Part shown: piece after piece, positions 38,229 through 41,404 of the stretch
How positions within the stretch are numbered: position 1 is the first letter of the stretch
Layout of the letters: each line of letters opens with the position of its first letter
Virus record (IMG/VR): IMGVR_UViG_3300032770_000047
Span: 1-41,404 of that record
DNA from: a virus
Reading direction: 5' to 3' (one strand)
Length of the DNA stretch: 41,404 bases
The notes under the pieces: model-generated
Told to the model about the DNA's origin: nothing
Databases searched by the model: none
The model's input: only the letters and a program-made list of their open reading frames with translations
Made by a program: the position numbers and the translations under genes

Positions 38229-38425
38229 CAGTCGCCCTCCGGAAATGCTCCCGCGTCGTGAGCCCGTCTTGCCTCCGGTAATTCGAGGCAGGCCTGCTGC
38301 TTGGCCATCTCCACCAGAGGGTGGCATTTGAGACAGATGGTGGCGCAGCAGTTGTCGCCCTTGACTTTATAATGAATGGTTGGTCCATGCTTAGGGCAAT
38401 CTTTGACTACCGTTTCATATTTCAC
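38228..38425 (-). CDS. Zinc-ribbon protein, first gene of minus-strand cassette
   Basis: 65 residues: CPKHGPTIHY then CCATICLKCHPLVEM, a Cys/His zinc ribbon, and a charged helical tail. A strong AAGGAGGA ribosome site precedes the ATG. It is coupled by TGATG to the next gene. The cassette differs in base composition from neighbours and may have been acquired. Confidence 0.62.
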   Translation of the reverse strand: MKYETVVKDCPKHGPTIHYKVKGDNCCATICLKCHPLVEMAKQQACLELPEARRAHDAGAFPEGD

Positions 38426-38450
38426 TTTTAGTCCTCCTTGGATACAAATT

Positions 38451-38498
38451 AAGACTTGCTAACACTCCCCAATATTTAATGCGGAAGTAGCAAGTCTT
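38451..38498. terminator. 10-bp inverted repeat between lysis genes and zinc-ribbon cassette
   Basis: AAGACTTGCT (38451-38460) and AGCAAGTCTT (38489-38498) pair perfectly around 28 bases; ACAAAT/ATTTGT extend the stem outside a short bulge. It lies after the last lysis gene on the minus strand and before the cassette. TTTT follows on the plus strand. A weak terminator or promoter-proximal structure. It shares CAAGTCTTTT with the two direct repeats near 29466 and 29683. Confidence 0.5.
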
Positions 38499-38557
38499 TT
38501 ATTTGTCCCCAAAGCTTCCCTAACGTGGGGAAACGGGTAGAGAAGGTATTGGTAAAA

Positions 38558-38719
38558 TTATTGTTTGGCTGGCACGACTTCATACACCACATAGGCTATC
38601 ACGCCTAACAGTCCGCAAAGGCAGCCGACAACATAGTTGTGTGTAGAAAACTGTTCAACGGCCGCGCCTAGGCAGACGGTAGCCAAACTTTGTAAAGTAA
38701 CTGCTGTAGTTGAATTCAT
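38558..38719 (-). CDS. Holin-like small membrane protein
   Basis: 53 residues (MNSTTAVTLQSLATVCLGAA...). Two hydrophobic stretches (about residues 10-21 and 29-49) separated by a short polar turn. Near the endolysin, so a holin-type role in releasing it is likely. Not matched to a named family. Confidence 0.5.
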   Translation of the reverse strand: MNSTTAVTLQSLATVCLGAAVEQFSTHNYVVGCLCGLLGVIAYVVYEVVPAKQ

Positions 38720-38720
38720 T

Positions 38721-38882
38721 TTAAGTTTCAGGTATTAAGACTTCAGCAGGACCGACCACTTCCTGCTTTTGTAAATCAATCAATATCTTATTTCCCTCGC
38801 TGACATTACCGGTAACAATATAAATATTCCCCTGAGCATCTTTGAACTCATTACCCATTGTCAATACATCGGTGCTTAACAT
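38721..38882 (-). CDS. Small protein downstream of endolysin
   Basis: 53 residues (MLSTDVLTMGNEFKDAQGNI...), a compact beta-like sequence. It overlaps neither neighbour but fills the gap between endolysin and the small membrane gene. Not recognised. Confidence 0.5.
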   Translation of the reverse strand: MLSTDVLTMGNEFKDAQGNIYIVTGNVSEGNKILIDLQKQEVVGPAEVLIPET

Positions 38883-38883
38883 T

Positions 38884-39327
38884 TCAAATCCTTTTAAAAT
38901 AAGCCGCTCCGGTTATGTCATTTTTGTATCTCTGCATATCTGCAAAATCTCCCAACCAAGGGTCGGCTATTTTATAAATATTAAAAAACGTCTTTCCCGT
39001 GCAGACAACCCAGTGTGAACCGCTTGCTACGTTCAAAATAACGGCCCTGTTAGGGTCTTTTAAGACAGACTGGATATTTGTATCATTTCTGCCATATTCG
39101 CGCCTCTCAAAGCCAAAACTCGCAAACTTACAGGACTGCCACAAAATAAGCCCGTCAGGAGTGTATTTAATCGTTTCTACTGCCTGTAAAGGAGTGAAAC
39201 TATTGCCGAAATAAGTCGATAAATCAGCTATACACGTTGTAGTACATCCATATCTGCCCATAGTCAAATTGCTTTGTCCTAGTTTAACGTTGGCCCATTT
39301 TGGGTCGCGTTGAGAGTAAGATGTCAT
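38884..39327 (-). CDS. C39-like peptidase, probable endolysin
   Basis: 147 residues. YSQRDPKWANVKLG, then GRYGCTTTCIADL with Cys28, GSHWVVCTG with His105, and IADPWLGDF with Asp122 form the papain-like triad of C39-like proteins. Phage members cut cell-wall peptide bridges. No signal peptide, so export would depend on a holin. It lies between membrane-protein genes in the lysis segment. Confidence 0.78.
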   Translation of the reverse strand: MTSYSQRDPKWANVKLGQSNLTMGRYGCTTTCIADLSTYFGNSFTPLQAVETIKYTPDGLILWQSCKFASFGFERREYGRNDTNIQSVLKDPNRAVILNVASGSHWVVCTGKTFFNIYKIADPWLGDFADMQRYKNDITGAAYFKRI

Positions 39328-39331
39328 ATGG

Positions 39332-39637
39332 TTATTTCTTCATTGAATTTAATATCTCTGTGGTTACTGCTAACTGCTGTTGAATGTTTTGTATTTGGGA
39401 TAACTGGTCTTTTTCTGATTGATTAATGGCCGTTATCTCCAATTCGATATGTGTGATGTCGTTATTTTTAAAATCGTTAAATTCCTGGGCTTGAACTGCT
39501 ATGCTTGTCTGAATAGCGGCAATATATAAAACTATAGCCACTGTTCCAGCTAAAATAGGGAAAAATACAATAGCCAAAAAGCCCAGTTTAGTCTCGTACC
39601 ATTTTTCTACTTTACCTGAAAAATCATCTGTAGACAT
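39332..39637 (-). CDS. Single-pass membrane protein with coiled coil, lysis segment
   Basis: 101 residues from MSTDDFSGKVEKW; the ATG at 39649 is less likely, because this one follows the upstream stop directly. One membrane helix (about 20-42, FLAIVFFPILAGTVAIVLYI) and a C-terminal coiled coil (QSEKDQLSQIQNIQQQL). It resembles class III holins or spanin-like proteins. It precedes the endolysin by four bases. Confidence 0.6.
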   Translation of the reverse strand: MSTDDFSGKVEKWYETKLGFLAIVFFPILAGTVAIVLYIAAIQTSIAVQAQEFNDFKNNDITHIELEITAINQSEKDQLSQIQNIQQQLAVTTEILNSMKK

Positions 39638-39638
39638 A

Positions 39639-40319
39639 TTAAGTCCCAACCCCTAACAGGGATAAATTATTTGTAACAATAGTAGCAGATGGTGAACTTC
39701 CAGCTGGAGTCAACGCCAGCAAAAATCCGTCATAAGCCCTGCTTGGGCCGTCACCGGGGTTAGTAATGGTGATGGTATAAGTTCCTGCCGTAGTAGTGAG
39801 ATTATCGGAGACGTCAGGAGCCGTACCACTTAACTGATTTGTTCCTCCAGTAACCGTCCCAGCGGGGTTATCATCGCCAGTCTTAGAAAATAGCACCATC
39901 ATCGCATTGTTCGTGGCAGTAGTAATGCTTTGGCTGGCTGCAGTGTTGCCTCCAATATTTCCCGTAGTTGTTACTGGAGTCACATCCGGCTGGCCGGAAG
40001 TGGCCGCGCCACTGTAAGAGATGGCATTAACGCGGTAAGTAGTGCCGCCTGCGGCCGTCACTACCACGTTATTGGCTCCGGTGGCCGGACTGCCTGTTCC
40101 CCAGCCACCGCCTAAAGCATAAACCTGCAAATCGCCAACGTATGTTATGTGGGCAATCTGCGTCATCGCTACTCCGGCATAAGATACCCCGCTGACGGTT
40201 GCGTTAATCGCATAAATGCTAACAAACAAAATATTGCCGCCCGTATTGGTAAAACTGACGGTATAGGAAGTGCTGCCGGAACTGGATAAGTCCGATTTGC
40301 TGTCTAAGGCGATGGCCAT
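39639..40319 (-). CDS. Fibre/adhesin-like beta protein, paralogue of 7302-7934
   Basis: 226 residues, Ser/Thr/Gly-rich, starting MAIALDSKS. It contains VSYAGVAMTQIA, SPATGANNVVV, AISYSGA and the closing NLSLLGVG, all matched in the protein at 7302-7934. It overlaps the upstream repeat-containing fibre gene by one base. Likely a receptor-binding component; specificity may differ from its paralogue. Confidence 0.6.
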   Translation of the reverse strand: MAIALDSKSDLSSSGSTSYTVSFTNTGGNILFVSIYAINATVSGVSYAGVAMTQIAHITYVGDLQVYALGGGWGTGSPATGANNVVVTAAGGTTYRVNAISYSGAATSGQPDVTPVTTTGNIGGNTAASQSITTATNNAMMVLFSKTGDDNPAGTVTGGTNQLSGTAPDVSDNLTTTAGTYTITITNPGDGPSRAYDGFLLALTPAGSSPSATIVTNNLSLLGVGT

Positions 40320-41386
40320 TATTGTGCTTGATAACCCTTAAGAGTTAGATATAAAACAGAAGTTGAAGGATTTACTGTAAAAGCCAAATCCTGTGATGCC
40401 GTAGTTTTTAAAGGAAGGGCAAGCCCTGGAGAACTCATACCTCCTCCGCTAGGAGCGATAAATTTTCCTAAGACCGAAGTATCACCTCCCTGTATTGTCA
40501 CCAGCGTAGTGACTGAACCCGTATTACCTATCCAAAAATCCGTAACGTAACTTTTAAGTCCCACAGCAGAAGCCTGGATAAGCTGCACGCTTCCTGAAAC
40601 CAATGAGCCGGTATATGAGATTATGGTTGCGTCTTCCGAAGCAAAAGGTTTTATAATCGTGCGTCCTGCAGCGTCTCCGGTTTGCAGTCGAGAAGTCAGA
40701 TTAGCCCCGGCTATAGAGGCAAGAGTATCATTTCTGGTTACCTCGTTGACGCTGATTACCGAACCTACCTGAACGGCGAATATTGAAGAATTCTGAAAAT
40801 TTACTATCCAAGGAGAAGTTCCCTGAAACCCTACTACCGAACCTCCGACATTAACATTTGGATAACCAATAATTGAAGAACCCGTAACTCCCGACACTGA
40901 CTGGTTAGCCGGAGGGTTAAAAGTCGCGGCAATACTTCCTGAAACGATAGCAACAGCCACCGAACCCTGTGGGACGGAAATTACCGAAGCGTTGCTTGAT
41001 AAAAGATTTGCTCCGACAGTTCCTGAAACGGACTGATTTGCTGGAGGGTTGAATGAGGCCGCTATTGAACCGCCGATAATTACGGTGGCTACCGAACCCT
41101 GCGAAATACTGATGAGTGAACTGTTGTTGGGAGCGACCACCCACGGGGAGGTTCCCTGAAACGCCACTACGGAACCGGCCGCGTTTACCGGAACTGTGCC
41201 ATTTACAAAAGCCGCCACCGAACCGGATACATTCTGGGTAACGGGAAAGTTTCCTACATTAACCGTTCCTGATACAGACGGGATGTTTGTAACATTTATA
41301 TTACCTGCCACTGAAGCGGTAACCTGAAGTTTAGTCGGGTCTGATTGGAAAGCGACTACTGACCCCGTTGGAGGAAAATAACTCAT
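40319..41386 (-). CDS. Repeat-containing fibre-like protein
   Basis: 355 residues. The N-terminal half has repeated blocks: VVAFQGTSPW twice (once as VVGFQGTSPW), GSVA..I..GSIAA.FNPPANQSVSG twice, and NVGNFPVTQNVSG, a collagen- or helix-like fibre pattern common in phage tail proteins. The C-terminal domain (NDTLASIAG ... SVLYLTLKGYQ) is related to the protein at 7937-8578. AAGGAG lies upstream at the window edge (41395-41404 joined to base 1), consistent with circular continuity from the fibre gene at 34-1056. Confidence 0.65.
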   Translation of the reverse strand: MSYFPPTGSVVAFQSDPTKLQVTASVAGNINVTNIPSVSGTVNVGNFPVTQNVSGSVAAFVNGTVPVNAAGSVVAFQGTSPWVVAPNNSSLISISQGSVATVIIGGSIAASFNPPANQSVSGTVGANLLSSNASVISVPQGSVAVAIVSGSIAATFNPPANQSVSGVTGSSIIGYPNVNVGGSVVGFQGTSPWIVNFQNSSIFAVQVGSVISVNEVTRNDTLASIAGANLTSRLQTGDAAGRTIIKPFASEDATIISYTGSLVSGSVQLIQASAVGLKSYVTDFWIGNTGSVTTLVTIQGGDTSVLGKFIAPSGGGMSSPGLALPLKTTASQDLAFTVNPSTSVLYLTLKGYQAQ

Positions 41387-41404
41387 AGATTAGTTCTCCT
41401 TATT

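Noticed and set aside
37872-38261. 129-codon plus-strand frame opposite the zinc-ribbon cassette
   Set aside because: The minus strand has ribosome sites, TGATG coupling and zinc motifs; the plus frame has none and looks like a shadow.

Overview
The window reads as an essentially complete genome of a double-stranded DNA tailed bacteriophage, probably short-tailed (podovirus-like). It has a large terminase, a 704-residue portal, an N4-gp56-type major capsid protein with a scaffold-like gene upstream, a head-tail adaptor candidate, a beta-rich tail protein, several fibre-like proteins, a C39-like endolysin and holin-like membrane proteins. I see no tape-measure or sheath gene. The host cannot be named from sequence. 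The code is bacterial, with TAA, TAG and TGA all used as stops. Some genes have AGGAG-type ribosome sites; many early genes do not. The two window ends fit together: joining base 41404 to base 1 places an AAGGAG site between the fibre gene (34-1056) and the next minus-strand gene (40319-41386), as expected for a circularly permuted genome.

Layout. (1) Minus strand, 28983 down to 1 and then 41386 down to 38558, is the late region. In transcription order it holds a 47-residue ribbon-helix-helix-like gene with an operator array, an SPFH/prohibitin-like protein, a roughly 8.5 kb glycan island, the packaging genes, portal, small head genes, scaffold, capsid, adaptor, tail and internal virion genes, fibres, and the lysis genes. 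(2) Plus strand, 29514-37447, is the early region: about 25 mostly tiny genes, an initiator-like tRNA-Met(CAT), an ERF recombinase, a NinG/HNH nuclease and a YopX-like protein. It ends in a remarkable Ser-Gly/Trp/Arg repeat gene. (3) A small GC-richer minus-strand cassette of zinc-ribbon genes lies at 37862-38425. (4) A plus-strand island at 1484-2129 (HNH endonuclease plus small membrane protein) interrupts the late minus-strand region.

Glycan island (19166-27600). It carries glycosyltransferases resembling families GT6, GT2 (two), GT11 (two) and GT17, a RmlC-like epimerase, a short RmlD-like reductase, a sugar cupin, and DUF5672- and DUF3431-like proteins. Two HNH genes lie among them. These genes are tightly overlapped in the same orientation as the structural genes. 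The phage could therefore build and attach its own glycan late in infection, either on virions or on the host surface.

Noncoding DNA. The two long gene-free stretches (28984-29513 and 37448-37861) flank the early region and are full of complementary segments. Five elements share one architecture: a long stem whose loop pairs with the 3' flank, an H-type pseudoknot (1405-1473, 29317-29417, 29832-29907, 37478-37635, 37653-37756). Two sit directly ahead of start codons. No DNA polymerase, helicase, primase, RNA polymerase or integrase was recognised, so replication probably relies heavily on the host.
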